This document shows, one piece after another, positions 47,613-56,240 of a stretch of DNA of 64,000 bases (the first letter of the stretch is position 1; every line of letters begins with the position of its first letter). The DNA is taken from NCBI RefSeq assembly GCF_002813455.1, contig NZ_PHHE01000001.1:1116001-1180000 (forward strand). The letters run 5' to 3'. Origin of the DNA: Pseudomonas baetica. GTDB lineage: Bacteria > Pseudomonadota > Gammaproteobacteria > Pseudomonadales > Pseudomonadaceae. The notes beneath the pieces were generated by a model that saw only the letters and a program-made list of their open reading frames with translations, did not search any database and was not told the DNA's origin. Both the position numbers and the translations under genes were made by a program.

Positions 47613-48827
47613 ATGACCGACCCCGCAAGCGCCGATTTCACTCATATCGACCGCGCCGCCCGCGCGGACAAACTGCCCTATGCCGCGTTGCTGGCCTTCG
47701 CCATGACCGGCTTCATCGCCATCCTCACCGAGACCCTGCCGGCCGGGCTGCTGCCACAAATTGGCGCCGGGCTCAACGTCAGCGAAGTGCTCGCCGGGCA
47801 ACTGGTGACGCTGTATGCGCTGGGCTCGATTGTCGCGGCAATTCCGCTGACCGTCGCCACGCGCGGCTGGCCACGGCGGCGGGTGTTGTTGATGACGGTG
47901 GGCGGCTTTCTGCTGTTCAACACCATCACCACGTTCTCCAGCCACTACGGCCTGACCCTGGCTTCGCGCTTTCTTGCCGGCATGGCCGCGGGGCTGTCGT
48001 GGGGGATCATGGCCGGTTACGCACGTGGCATCGTGCCGGTGCATCAACAGGGGCGGGCGCTGGCGATTGCCATGCTCGGCACGCCGGTGGCGTTGTCGCT
48101 GGGCACGCCGGCCGGGACGTGGCTAGGCAATCTGATCGGCTGGCGCGCCTCGTTCGGGATCATGTCGGCACTGGCCTTGGTGCTGGCGGCGTGGATCGTC
48201 ATCGCGGTGCCGGATCGTCCGGGGCAGACCAGCGCCGAACGCTTGCCACTGCTCGAGTCCCTGCGCCTGCCGGGCGTGCGGCCAGTGCTGTTTGTGGTGC
48301 TGACGTGGATGCTCGGGCACAACATTCTCTACACCTACATCTCACCGTTTCTGATGCAGGCCGGACTGGCCGAGCGCGTTGATCTGGTGCTGCTGGTGTT
48401 TGGTCTGTGTTCGCTGGTGGGGATCTGGATCATCGGTCTGCTGGTGGATCGCTGGTTGCGCTGGCTGACGCTGATCAGCCTGGCGGTGTTTGCCGTGACG
48501 GCGTTGGTATTGGCGCTGATTTCGCCGTCGCCGTGGCTGATCTATGGCTGCATGGCGGTGTGGGGATTGTCGTTTGGTGGCTCGGCGACGTTGTTGCTGA
48601 CAGCGGCGGCGGATTCGGCGGGCGACCATGTTGATGTGGTGCAGGCGATGCTCACCACGTCATGGAACGTGGCGATTGCCGGTGGCGGGTTGTTTGGTGG
48701 GTTGCTGCTGGATCGGGCGGGGGCGATGTCGTTTCCGTGGGCGCTGCTGATTCTCTCGCTGATTGCCCTCGCCACGGTGTGGATCAACCGCCATCACAGT
48801 TTCAAACCGGGGCGGCGGGTGCACTGA
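47613..48827 (+). CDS. MFS transporter, AraJ/sugar-efflux (DHA1) type
   Basis: A 404-residue permease with twelve membrane helices. The N-half begins ALLAFAMTGFIAILTETLPAGLLPQIGAGL and carries the DHA1 antiporter pattern (YALGSIVAAIPLTVATRGWPRRRVL between helices 2 and 3, and SRFLAGMAAGLSWGIMAGYARGIVP in helices 4-5). The sequence matches the AraJ/sugar-efflux transporter group, which export sugars or drugs by proton antiport. No regulator is adjacent. It is monocistronic between two REP pairs. The substrate is not known. Confidence 0.88.
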   Translation: MTDPASADFTHIDRAARADKLPYAALLAFAMTGFIAILTETLPAGLLPQIGAGLNVSEVLAGQLVTLYALGSIVAAIPLTVATRGWPRRRVLLMTVGGFLLFNTITTFSSHYGLTLASRFLAGMAAGLSWGIMAGYARGIVPVHQQGRALAIAMLGTPVALSLGTPAGTWLGNLIGWRASFGIMSALALVLAAWIVIAVPDRPGQTSAERLPLLESLRLPGVRPVLFVVLTWMLGHNILYTYISPFLMQAGLAERVDLVLLVFGLCSLVGIWIIGLLVDRWLRWLTLISLAVFAVTALVLALISPSPWLIYGCMAVWGLSFGGSATLLLTAAADSAGDHVDVVQAMLTTSWNVAIAGGGLFGGLLLDRAGAMSFPWALLILSLIALATVWINRHHSFKPGRRVH

Positions 48828-48839
48828 CTCCATAACCTT

Positions 48840-48930
48840 TGTGGGAGCGAGCCTGCTCGCGAATACGGTGGGTCATTCAACTCATCTGTCGACTGACACT
48901 ACGTCTTCGCGAGCAGGCTCGCTCCCACAG
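48840..48930. repeat. REP pair (BIME)
   Basis: Inverted GGGAGCGAGCCTGCTCGCGAA copies follow the MFS gene. Confidence 0.9.
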
Positions 48931-49049
48931 GTGGAGAATGGTGGTGAGTTCTATATGGCATAACGATAGACCGCATCGATATATGTGGTTATAAGAAAAA
49001 TCGCTATGCTGCGGGCCAGATTTTCCCTGTCGTTTTTCTGGACGTCTTA

Positions 49050-49835
49050 ATGGAATTGGCAAATTTCGGCCTGGTGATTGCCGGGCTGGTGGTGGGTTTT
49101 ATTGTCGGCATGACCGGTGTCGGCGGCGGTTCCTTGATGACGCCGATCCTGCTGTGGTTCGGCATCAACCCGGCCACGGCGGTGGGCACCGACCTGTTGT
49201 ACGCGGCCATCACCAAATCCAGTGGCGTGCTCGTCCATAGAAAGAACAAGAACATCGACTGGGCCATCACTGGCTGGCTGACCCTCGGCAGCGTGCCGGC
49301 AGTGGCGATGACCTTGTGGTTCCTCAGCACCCTGCACACCGCGCCGGATGCGATGAACGCCATCATCAAACAGGCGCTGGGCTTCGTGCTGTTCGCCACG
49401 GCGCTGGCTATTTTCTTCAAGAAACGCCTGCTGGAATTCGCCCACAAACGCGCCGGCGGCAACTACAACCCGAGCGGTTCGCGGCTCAATGTGATGACCG
49501 TGATCACCGGGCTGATCCTCGGCACCATGGTCGCCCTGACCTCGATTGGCGCTGGCGCCCTCGGCACCGTCGCGCTGTTCATCCTCTATCCGCTGCTGCC
49601 GACCCGCCGTCTGGTCGGCACTGAAATTGCCCACGCCGTCCCGCTGACCCTCGTCGCAGGCCTGGGCCACGCGAGCATGGGCAACATGGATTGGGGCGTT
49701 TTGGGTTTTCTGCTGGTGGGTTCGTTGCCGGGCATCTGGCTTGGCAGTCACCTGACCGGGCGCATCTCCGATGAAGTGCTGCGCCCGTGCCTGGCGACGA
49801 TGCTGTTGCTGATCGGCTACAAATTGGCGTTTTGA
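49050..49835 (+). CDS. TauE/SafE family (TSUP) anion permease
   Basis: A 261-residue membrane protein with about eight helices. It starts ANFGLVIAGLVVGFIVGMTGVGGGSLMTPILLWFGINPATAVGTDLLY, the family signature in the first half, repeated as GLILGTMVALTSIGAGALGTVAL in the second. Members export sulfite, sulfoacetate or other anions. The substrate here is not known. It is monocistronic. A short hairpin repeat with inverted GTAGGAG arms follows the stop. Confidence 0.9.
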   Translation: MELANFGLVIAGLVVGFIVGMTGVGGGSLMTPILLWFGINPATAVGTDLLYAAITKSSGVLVHRKNKNIDWAITGWLTLGSVPAVAMTLWFLSTLHTAPDAMNAIIKQALGFVLFATALAIFFKKRLLEFAHKRAGGNYNPSGSRLNVMTVITGLILGTMVALTSIGAGALGTVALFILYPLLPTRRLVGTEIAHAVPLTLVAGLGHASMGNMDWGVLGFLLVGSLPGIWLGSHLTGRISDEVLRPCLATMLLLIGYKLAF

Positions 49836-49854
49836 TTCCTGCTGACAATTTCCC

Positions 49855-49882
49855 CTGTAGGAGCATGCGGCAGCTCCTACAG
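49855..49882. repeat. Short inverted repeat, CTGTAGGAGC-ATGCGGCA-GCTCCTACAG
   Basis: A single compact hairpin (10-bp arms, 8-base loop) of the TGTAGGAGC type between convergent TSUP and GNAT genes. It may also terminate transcription. Confidence 0.7.
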
Positions 49883-49889
49883 GTTATTG

Positions 49890-50375
49890 TTATGACGGAT
49901 TCCGAGTGGTGTATTTCATCACCGTCACCGGCAAGTCTTCGTAAACCAGCTCCTCGACCACCTCCCAACCCAGCCGCGCATAAAGCGATTGCGCCGCATC
50001 GGTGTACAGATACAACGTCTGCACGCCTAACGCCTTGGCCTCTTCGACAATCCGATTGACCAGTTGCGAAGCCACTCCGCGTCCACGTTCCTCTGCCTTC
50101 ACATAAACCCCGGCCAGCCAGGGCGTCAGCTCGGGACGGGTTTTCATGTCGCTGTCGATCAGCAGCGCGCCACCGAGCAACCTGCCGTCCTCAATCGCCA
50201 CCACCACGCTGGGGATCGCACCTTTGCCGCAGGCTTTGCGCATGCGTTCGGTGCGAGCCTCGAGCGTATCGCCGCAGCGCAATTCACCCCACTCGTTGAA
50301 GTTGAGTTCGGCCAGTTCTTCAACAAATTCGGGGCGATCACACAGGTAGTCCATGTGCATGTGGGTGAACTCCAT
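49890..50375 (-). CDS. GNAT family N-acetyltransferase
   Basis: A 161-residue acetyl-CoA-dependent acetyltransferase. The acetyl-CoA loop is visible as VYVKAEERGRGVASQLVNRI at about 91-110, preceded by a substrate-facing beta strand (LLGGALLIDSD) and followed by LYLYTDAAQSLYARLGWEVVEEL. The substrate is unknown. The first ATG is used. An internal ATG five codons in (MHMDYLCDRP) is better placed behind a GGAG, so the real start may be at 50360. Confidence 0.85.
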   Translation of the reverse strand: MEFTHMHMDYLCDRPEFVEELAELNFNEWGELRCGDTLEARTERMRKACGKGAIPSVVVAIEDGRLLGGALLIDSDMKTRPELTPWLAGVYVKAEERGRGVASQLVNRIVEEAKALGVQTLYLYTDAAQSLYARLGWEVVEELVYEDLPVTVMKYTTRNPS

Positions 50376-50569
50376 TTCGTGGGCAGAACTGCCACCCTAA
50401 TGCGCGCCTGCACGGTAATCAAATCGTCGTTACGATTGCACGGGTTCGGTTGCGCAATGCCGGTCCTGACCTAAGCTTCTGACAAGGCGAAACATATTTG
50501 CCGGACACAGCCCGGAACAATCGCCGCGATGCGCAATCAGTAGAGCGTGGATATCAAAAGGAGATGCGC

Positions 50570-51139
50570 ATGCTCATCAGGTCACTGACCCTGACACTCT
50601 TGCTGGCGATTGCCGGCCCCTTGTTCGCCGCTGACAACGATTCGCCGATTGCCGCAGACATGGGCCGTGCCCGACCGTTGATCGTGATCGCGCAAAGCAC
50701 CGTCGACACGGTGTGGGTGAGCCTGAAAAAGTCGCTGGAAGACCCCGCCAACAAAAAAGGCGTGGCCGACCGCAACATCAAGGTTTACACCATCCTCAAC
50801 ATGTCCGGCCAGCTCGACGGCAAGGACATGGGCCAACAAGACACCATGGCGCTGCTGCGCTCGTTGAAGCTGGGGGCCGGTGCTTATCCGAAAGTCTTCC
50901 TGGTGGGCAAGGACGGCGAGACCAAACTCTCGGCGTCGTGGGATGAGGCGAAATCGGTGGACCTGAAGAAGATCTTCGAGACCATCGACGCCATGCCAAT
51001 GGCCGAGAAGGAAGCGGCCGCTGCAGCCGCCGCTCAGGCCCCGGCCGCCGCCGAGCCAGAACCGGCCAAAGGTGCAAAAGGCGCCAAGCCGACCAAGCCT
51101 GCAAAACCGAGCAAGCCGCCGGAAATGCCCGATGATTGA
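50570..51139 (+). CDS. DUF4174 family exported protein
   Basis: A 189-residue protein with a signal peptide (MLIRSLTLTLLLAIAGPLFAADN). The DUF4174 domain reads RPLIVIAQSTVDTVWVSLKK, VYTILNMSGQLDGKDMGQQD and KVFLVGKDGETKLSASWDEA, which resembles a thioredoxin-like fold without catalytic cysteines. A C-terminal tail is rich in Ala, Pro and Lys (AKGAKPTKPAKPSKPPEMPDD). The ATG at 50570 is preceded by AAAAGGAG at 6 bases, better than the upstream ATG at 50564. A strong terminator follows. Confidence 0.85.
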   Translation: MLIRSLTLTLLLAIAGPLFAADNDSPIAADMGRARPLIVIAQSTVDTVWVSLKKSLEDPANKKGVADRNIKVYTILNMSGQLDGKDMGQQDTMALLRSLKLGAGAYPKVFLVGKDGETKLSASWDEAKSVDLKKIFETIDAMPMAEKEAAAAAAAQAPAAAEPEPAKGAKGAKPTKPAKPSKPPEMPDD

Positions 51140-51156
51140 TGGCATGGCCTGAATCA

Positions 51157-51190
51157 AAAAAATGGGCGACCTCAGCAGGTCGCCCATTTT
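51157..51190 (+). terminator. Bidirectional rho-independent terminator
   Basis: A 15-bp stem (AAAATGGGCGACCT paired with AGGTCGCCCATTTT, CAGC loop) with T runs on both sides. It ends the DUF4174 transcript and also lies after the ATPase gene on the other strand. Confidence 0.9.
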
Positions 51191-51244
51191 TGTTATCAGC
51201 GCCATAGTCAGGTTCACTGATTGCCTCTGAACTGAATAGTTTTT

Positions 51245-52378
51245 TTAGTCGTGGGGATGGATGTCTTCAAGCTTGTAAATCAGTACATCTTTGCCGTCTC
51301 TGATGACTAATGGGGAATGCGTCGTCAAAACGAATTGGCAATTGGGGAAAGACTCGCCCAATCGCTGGATCAGGCAGTGTTGCCATTCGAGGGGAAAGTG
51401 CAGTTCGACTTCGTCAATAAGAACGATGCCGTCGCCATACAGTGGGTTGGTCATTGATGGATTCATCATCGCCAGGCGCCGCGCAATGTCGCCGACCAGC
51501 GCCATCAGAGACTTTTCGCCTTGCGAGAGCAGGGCAACATTGAGTGTTTCTCCGTGTTTGTCGATAACCATGTGCAGGTGGGGTTTGCGTTGTACCCGTA
51601 AGTTGGCGAAACCCGGCATGAAAGCAGTGATGGCCGAGCGAACGGCTGTCAACTGACGGTCTCGGGAGGAGGCTTTCACGCTGGCGAGGGTTTTCCATGC
51701 ATCGCTGTCTGTACCAAACTTTTCCGATACCTCTACCAATACACGGTCGGAAATACTGTCCTCGTTTTCGCTGTCCTCGCGGTCGCGAAACCATTCGAAG
51801 AATCGGCAAAAATCGGCGCCACCGTTGAAGGTGTTGTCGTAACCGTCGATTTGGTCGAAGGCGATCTTGCTGGGCGTTTTCAGCGCAATCTCTAGAACAT
51901 TTCGTTCGACTGGGTAATAGACAATCAATGGCAGTGAGGCACTGTCTTTGGCAGTCAGTTGGCTGCGGTAGTGGTCTGCAAGAAGCCTTACTTCGGTTAG
52001 AGAGCTATGTGCAGAAGACTCCAGTCCGTCTCGCCTGCGGGCAATACCCCATACGAACAATTCGTTTTCGGAATCGGTATTGAGGATCTTTGCTCGTGGG
52101 TGTGTTTGGTCTGTGACGCCAATCGAAATGACGGCTCCAGTGGCGCCCATTCGGATGTCTTCATTGATAAGGCGTTTGCCATTGCCTGAATTGGAACGAA
52201 TTCTGGCGATCAACCAGCTCAGGCAAATGTTCAGCGATTTCAGAACCGTGGATTTCCCGACCCCGTTACTTCCCAATAGAACCGTGATATTCGACTGGTG
52301 TGTCTTGGTAGGGGCAAACAGCATGTCTAAATCGGAGAATCGACCGACATTGGAGAGTTTGAAACTTTTGATGTCCAT
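51245..52378 (-). CDS. Lone AAA (OLD/PtuA-like) ATPase, apparently truncated at its C-terminus
   Basis: A 377-residue ATPase of the ABC/OLD superfamily found in phage defence systems. Walker A is GSNGVGKST at 36-44. A helical insertion follows, then the signature region SQGEKSLMALVGDIARRL, Walker B IVLIDEVELHFP at 318-329, and the switch-His region LTTHSPLVI at 351-359. In defence ATPases such as PtuA the chain continues 100-150 residues beyond this point. Here it stops 19 residues later (KDVLIYKLEDIHPHD), just before a host terminator, so the 3' end may be lost. GC content is lower than its neighbours. No HNH nuclease (PtuB), TOPRIM protein or reverse transcriptase is beside it. Confidence 0.8.
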   Translation of the reverse strand: MDIKSFKLSNVGRFSDLDMLFAPTKTHQSNITVLLGSNGVGKSTVLKSLNICLSWLIARIRSNSGNGKRLINEDIRMGATGAVISIGVTDQTHPRAKILNTDSENELFVWGIARRRDGLESSAHSSLTEVRLLADHYRSQLTAKDSASLPLIVYYPVERNVLEIALKTPSKIAFDQIDGYDNTFNGGADFCRFFEWFRDREDSENEDSISDRVLVEVSEKFGTDSDAWKTLASVKASSRDRQLTAVRSAITAFMPGFANLRVQRKPHLHMVIDKHGETLNVALLSQGEKSLMALVGDIARRLAMMNPSMTNPLYGDGIVLIDEVELHFPLEWQHCLIQRLGESFPNCQFVLTTHSPLVIRDGKDVLIYKLEDIHPHD

Positions 52379-52748
52379 TGCAACGCCCTATGGGGGTGGT
52401 CGGTTTGAGTGTACTGGCGCGCATTATGTTCTTCCCCAGCAACTTGATCCGCCGCAATTTAGATACAAAAAATTCAGTCGCTCCTCAAAATTCGTTGCAG
52501 CATATTCCTACGGAAATGTCTGAGGCAAAGGCCTGCGTCTACCGCGGATATTTCCTGCAAGTCGCGGCGGCGTTGGTGAACTGGTGCGCTTTGAGGCCGA
52601 GGGATAACCTTCTTTGGCCACTGAAATAAACAGTGGTCGGATGTGGAAGTCCGGGTTGGTCGTGAGCGCATGTGCGCCTGTGAACACATATTGGTGTTTT
52701 TTATGCCAACATTGTTTGCTTATGGCAGCTATGCGCAGGAGCGAGCGA
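52379..52748. other. Accessory intergenic region between ATPase and IS256 element
   Basis: 370 bases without a gene. The start of the ATPase gene is at its left end, so it should hold its promoter. A 14-base segment at 52642-52655 (TGTGGAAGTCCGGG) occurs inverted at 54143-54156 on the far side of the IS256 element. A hairpin (GAGCGCATGTGCGCC) lies at 52664-52678. Confidence 0.6.
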
Positions 52749-54104
52749 GAGTGTCAGATTTTTTGTGTGCGGGCCGGTAATGGCCTGCCGTCAGGCAGGC
52801 CGGGTTTTACCAGGTCGGCCTGATAAATCGATCTCCGTACAGAATCGCAAATTGGTTCATCGCACTCTTCCAGTCATGAGCCGCCGAGCCCCAGTTTGCC
52901 GTGATGTTACGCAGCCCAAGCCAGATCAGCTTGGTCGCTGCGTCATCCGTCGGGAAGTGGCCCCGGGTCTTGATGATCTTGCGTAGCTGAGCGTTGATGC
53001 TTTCGATAGCGTTGGTCGTATAGATCACTTTTCGAATGGCAGGCGGGAAGACAAAAAATGGAATCACTCGATCCCAGGCTCGTCTCCAGGCCGCCACCAC
53101 CGTTGGGTATTGCTTACCCCAAGGGCCATTTTCAAAGGCATCCAGTGCTTCCTCAGCCGCTTCTGCGTTGATGGCTTGATAGATCGGTTTTAGCGCCTTG
53201 GCCAGCTCACGGCGCTTGTCCCACGCCGCGTAATCGAGGCTGTTGCGGATCAAGTGGACGATGCATGTTTGCAGCGTTGTTGCCGGAAATACTGCGCTTA
53301 GCGCCTCTGGCATGCCTTTGAGACCGTCAGTCACGGCGATCAGCACGTCCTCTACGCCGCGGGTCTTGAGGTCGTTGAAGACCTTCATCCAGAACTTCGC
53401 ACCCTCGGTGTTTTCGATCCAGATACCAAGAATATCGCGCGTTCCATCGGGTAAAACACCCAGCGCCAAGTAAATCGCCTTGTTGCGGACAAGGCCTTCT
53501 TCTCGGATCTTGACCCGCAGCGCATCGAAGAAAATGACTGGGTACATCGGCTCAAGCGGTCGCTGTTGCCACGCACCAATTTCCTCCATCACCTCGTGCG
53601 TGACTGAGCTGATGAAGTCATGGGAAACGTCCGTCCCGTATTGCTCAGAGAGGAAAGCGCGGATTTCTCGAACGGTCATGCCTCGGGCATACATGGCGAT
53701 GATCTTGTCATCAAAACCGGTGTAACGCCGCTCATGCTTGGGGATCAGAATGGGGGCAAAACTGCCATCCCGATCACGGGGAATCTCCAGCCGCAGCGGG
53801 CCATCCCCCGTCAAAATCGTCTTGCCCGTTTTGCCATTGCGCTGGTTGGTTTCATCCTCTGGGCGCTGCGCGCCCGGCGGATACCCCAGGTGGTGACCGA
53901 GCTCGGCACTCAATGCTCGCTCAATCAAGGCCTTCTTGAAGGCCGCAGAAGCGTCTTCAATAGCCTCTGCGGTAATCAGCCCCTCACCGAACTCTTCGAG
54001 CAGCTCCTTGGGGATTTTTGGTAGGTCACGCAGGGGTTTCTTTTTGGTTGGCATACATGCACCTCTTACTCATGTTATGCCCGAACACAAAATTTCTGAC
54101 ACCC
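52749..54104 (-). mobile_element. IS256-family insertion sequence, about 1.36 kb
   Basis: Imperfect terminal inverted repeats of about 26 bases: left GAGTGTCAGATTTTTTGTGT, right (reverse strand) GGGTGTCAGAAATTTTGTGT, both followed by a CGGGC block. The single transposase gene lies between them on the minus strand. An 8-base duplication typical of the family is not seen: the flanks are GCGAGCGA and CCGAGCAC, sharing only CGAGC. Confidence 0.88.
52807..54054 (-). CDS. IS256-family transposase
   Basis: A 415-residue DDE transposase of the mutator/IS256 class. It has an N-terminal conserved LIERALSAELGHHLGYPPGA. The catalytic core has the first Asp in VIFFDALRVKIREEG, the second in IAVTDGLKGMPEALSAVFP, the C/H motif in TLQTCIVHLIRNSLDYA and the Glu in TTNAIESINAQLRKIIKTRG. 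Full length and intact frame suggest it could be active. It starts at an ATG close to the right inverted repeat. Confidence 0.95.
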   Translation of the reverse strand: MPTKKKPLRDLPKIPKELLEEFGEGLITAEAIEDASAAFKKALIERALSAELGHHLGYPPGAQRPEDETNQRNGKTGKTILTGDGPLRLEIPRDRDGSFAPILIPKHERRYTGFDDKIIAMYARGMTVREIRAFLSEQYGTDVSHDFISSVTHEVMEEIGAWQQRPLEPMYPVIFFDALRVKIREEGLVRNKAIYLALGVLPDGTRDILGIWIENTEGAKFWMKVFNDLKTRGVEDVLIAVTDGLKGMPEALSAVFPATTLQTCIVHLIRNSLDYAAWDKRRELAKALKPIYQAINAEAAEEALDAFENGPWGKQYPTVVAAWRRAWDRVIPFFVFPPAIRKVIYTTNAIESINAQLRKIIKTRGHFPTDDAATKLIWLGLRNITANWGSAAHDWKSAMNQFAILYGDRFIRPTW

Positions 54105-54230
54105 CCGAGCACTCTCGAGTGCACCGGGTTTTTCTCGACCTCCCCGGACTTCCACACCTGCGCAAAGCTGCCACCCTCTCGTGGAAGTGAGTTCGGCAGT
54201 TTTTTCTTCAATGTACTGAGGTCTTAACTC

Positions 54231-54560
54231 ATGAAAAAACACACACCGAATCCCCCTGAATCCTCAACCGATTCAGGAACCTTCGACTCCCACAACACAC
54301 GCCTGCGCCATCCGCATCACCCCGATCCCGTAAGCTACATCTTCACCATCCGCCCCGATATTGATACCCCCACGCTACTGACCCACGCCTGCGAAACCCT
54401 CGCTTCTCTCAACGTCCTGACCACCGACATGGCCTGCAAACTGGACGATTCGCAGCGCAGCCTTGCCCTGTCGATTCAGCAATTAGCGGTGGTCGGCGAA
54501 TTGCTGGTCAACCGTGCGCTGGACAATCTCGATCCGCCGCCAGCCGCGACTCAATATTGA
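54231..54560 (+). CDS. Small Pseudomonas protein, DUF6124-like
   Basis: A 109-residue soluble protein. It begins with a disordered Pro/Ser/His-rich region (NPPESSTDSGTFDSHNTRL), then a helical domain with FTIRPDIDTPTLLTHACETLASLNVLTTDMA and ALSIQQLAVVGELLVNRALD. This pattern matches small Pseudomonas-restricted proteins grouped as DUF6124; the name is from memory. Function is unknown. The ATG at 54231 follows a GAGG. The next gene starts 17 bases later on the same strand. Both lie between the IS256 and IS1111 elements. Confidence 0.7.
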   Translation: MKKHTPNPPESSTDSGTFDSHNTRLRHPHHPDPVSYIFTIRPDIDTPTLLTHACETLASLNVLTTDMACKLDDSQRSLALSIQQLAVVGELLVNRALDNLDPPPAATQY

Positions 54561-54576
54561 ACAGGGAGGTTCATCC

Positions 54577-54843
54577 ATGGCGCGTTACATACCGATCACC
54601 GGGATTGACTGCAAAATCCCCTGTCTGCTGATCGACAGCGAAGCCCCCATTGACGTGTTGCACGGCACAGCGGCGTACCGCTTGCGCTGTGTGACGCAGC
54701 TGATGGAGAGCCTTTCGCTGGACGAGGGCAAGGGACACGATGCATTGCTGTTGCAGGATTTCGCCCGGGTGCTGGCGATTCCGTTGCGCGATAGCTGTGA
54801 CTTGATGGATGTCATCGGGTGGCGCTTGAAGGCGCAGCTTTAA
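54577..54843 (+). CDS. Small Pseudomonas protein of unknown function
   Basis: An 88-residue protein starting MARYIPITGIDCKIPCLLIDSEAPIDVL, with a helical C-terminal half (TAAYRLRCVTQLMESLSLDEG, LLLQDFARVLAIPLRDSCDLMDVIGW). It has a good ribosome binding site (GGAGG, 6 bases before the ATG). It follows the DUF6124-like gene and is probably translated from the same transcript. I do not recognise its family. The pair of small helical proteins resembles other two-gene units in Pseudomonas genomes. The IS1111-group element begins 41 bases after the stop, inside a REP unit. Confidence 0.7.
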   Translation: MARYIPITGIDCKIPCLLIDSEAPIDVLHGTAAYRLRCVTQLMESLSLDEGKGHDALLLQDFARVLAIPLRDSCDLMDVIGWRLKAQL

Positions 54844-54857
54844 GCGCTGAAACGAAA

Positions 54858-54884
54858 AAAGATCGCAGCCTGCGGCAGCTCCTA
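54858..54884. repeat. Left half of a REP pair, interrupted by the IS1111 element
   Basis: GATCGCAGCCTGCGGCAGCT followed by CCTA, then abruptly IS sequence. Joining it to 56323 onward rebuilds a normal inverted REP pair, with the partner at 56349-56378. Confidence 0.85.
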
Positions 54885-54899
54885 TGTATGGACTCGCCC

Positions 54900-55154
54900 C
54901 CACTGTCTACCCGTTTTTTGAAAACTGTCGCCCCGTTGCATCTATGTATTAGGCCTATTCGTGGAAGCCGTCTTCGGCCTCTGGCCAAAATTGGAAGAGC
55001 TCGTGGCATGCCGATTACAGTCAGGCCTCGAAGGCCAGTAGGAGCTTAGGCATCAATCCACGCCGGTCTTACCTGGGGTCAATTTTTTTCAGCAAAGGGT
55101 CGGACAGTCAGTACCTCGGTGGCAGAACTCGGTCGCTCAGTGGCTTATCGTCGC
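54900..55154 (-). ncRNA. Candidate IS1111 seekRNA/bridge RNA region
   Basis: This is the non-coding segment downstream of the transposase stop, where IS1111-group elements encode their guide RNA. On the minus strand it contains AGCTCCTAC (55046-55038), identical to nine bases of the interrupted REP spanning the insertion point. A hairpin (CAGGCCTCGAAGGCCAG, 55022-55038) lies beside it. A second, weaker match (ATTGACC at 55082-55076) corresponds to the right side of the target. The RNA ends are not determined and expression is inferred from the family. Confidence 0.5.
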
Positions 55155-56240
55155 TTACTGACCATTACCAGCATGACGACGATAAGACTGGTCATTCTGT
55201 AGAAGCACCCAGACGATTCGTAGGTTGCGGTTGGCTAACCTGATCGCAGCCTCCTTACGGCCCAGTCGGCTCATCCACCGCAACAAGCGGCGGTCATCGG
55301 GTTGCAGGGAATCAGGTCGCAGTTGTTGCAGGACCGAATGGGCTCCCTGGATCATCAAGCTGCGTAAATAAACATCACCTCGCTTGGTCATGTCGCCCAG
55401 CCGGACCGTCTGCCCGCTGCTGTGCTGGTCAGGCACCATGCCAAAGTACGCGGCAAACTTGCGGGCATTGGGAAACCGCTCAGGGTTGGTTTCCTTGGCC
55501 ACCAGTGCCGTGGCAATGACTGGGCCAATGCCGCGCACGGTCATCAGTCGCCTCGCTGTCATGTCGGCGTTAGCGGCCACTTCCAGGCGGCCCGTCAACA
55601 CGCCGATGCGCTCGCCCAAATGGCGCCACTCAGCCAACAGTTCGTCGATCAATTCACGCAGCAGGCCAGGCAGTGGCTGGGTCGCATCTTCCAGTACCCG
55701 CGGAATCTTCTGACTGATCGCAACATCGCCCTGCGCCAAGGCCACGCCGTGCTCGAGCAGCAGGCCGCGCATCTGATTGCTGACCGCCGTGCGTCGACGC
55801 ACATAGCCCTGACGGGCGCGATGCAGCGCTTGCATTGCCAGCGCAGCAACGCTTTTGACCGGTACCGCGCAGATTTTTTCATCGCGACCAGCGCGCAGAA
55901 TCGCCAGCGCATCGTTGCGATCATTTTTAGGCCCACTGCGGTGTGTGGTCACCAAACCGGCTGGAAGAATCCGCGCCAGATTACCTTTGTCTTGCAACTG
56001 CCGGGCCCAGGCTTGAGCTCCCGGACCGGTCTCCATCAAAACCACGACATGAGGCGGCAGCTGTTGGAGAAACTCATAAAACGCCTCACGCGACTTGATC
56101 CGCTGTTCATAGCGCACCTGGCCGAGGACATCTTCACCAGCGACCTGAAAGACCTGTTTGGCCAGATCTACCGCCAAAGTTGTGCAGGCCGACAAATCGG
56201 AAGAAGACAGGGATTGATCATTCGAACTATGATTTTTCAT
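55155..56240 (-). CDS. IS110-family (IS1111 group) transposase
   Basis: A 361-residue DEDD transposase. The N-terminal RuvC-like domain has TTLAVDLAKQVFQVAGED, VVVLMETGPGAQAWARQL and PKNDRNDALAILRAG, carrying the acidic residues. The C-terminal Transposase_20 domain has LMTVRGIGPVIATALVAKETNPERFPNARKFAAYFGMVPDQHSSG, including the conserved Ser near the end used for DNA cleavage. Such enzymes are guided by a structured RNA from the element and recombine DNA without target duplication. Its ATG overlaps a third copy of the element's 12-base inverted repeat. Confidence 0.95.
   Translation of the reverse strand: MKNHSSNDQSLSSSDLSACTTLAVDLAKQVFQVAGEDVLGQVRYEQRIKSREAFYEFLQQLPPHVVVLMETGPGAQAWARQLQDKGNLARILPAGLVTTHRSGPKNDRNDALAILRAGRDEKICAVPVKSVAALAMQALHRARQGYVRRRTAVSNQMRGLLLEHGVALAQGDVAISQKIPRVLEDATQPLPGLLRELIDELLAEWRHLGERIGVLTGRLEVAANADMTARRLMTVRGIGPVIATALVAKETNPERFPNARKFAAYFGMVPDQHSSGQTVRLGDMTKRGDVYLRSLMIQGAHSVLQQLRPDSLQPDDRRLLRWMSRLGRKEAAIRLANRNLRIVWVLLQNDQSYRRHAGNGQ

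Noticed and set aside
52379..52748. Possible retron or Septu partner gene beside the ATPase
   Set aside because: No reverse transcriptase, HNH nuclease or other open frame with defence motifs is found in this segment or downstream of the ATPase.
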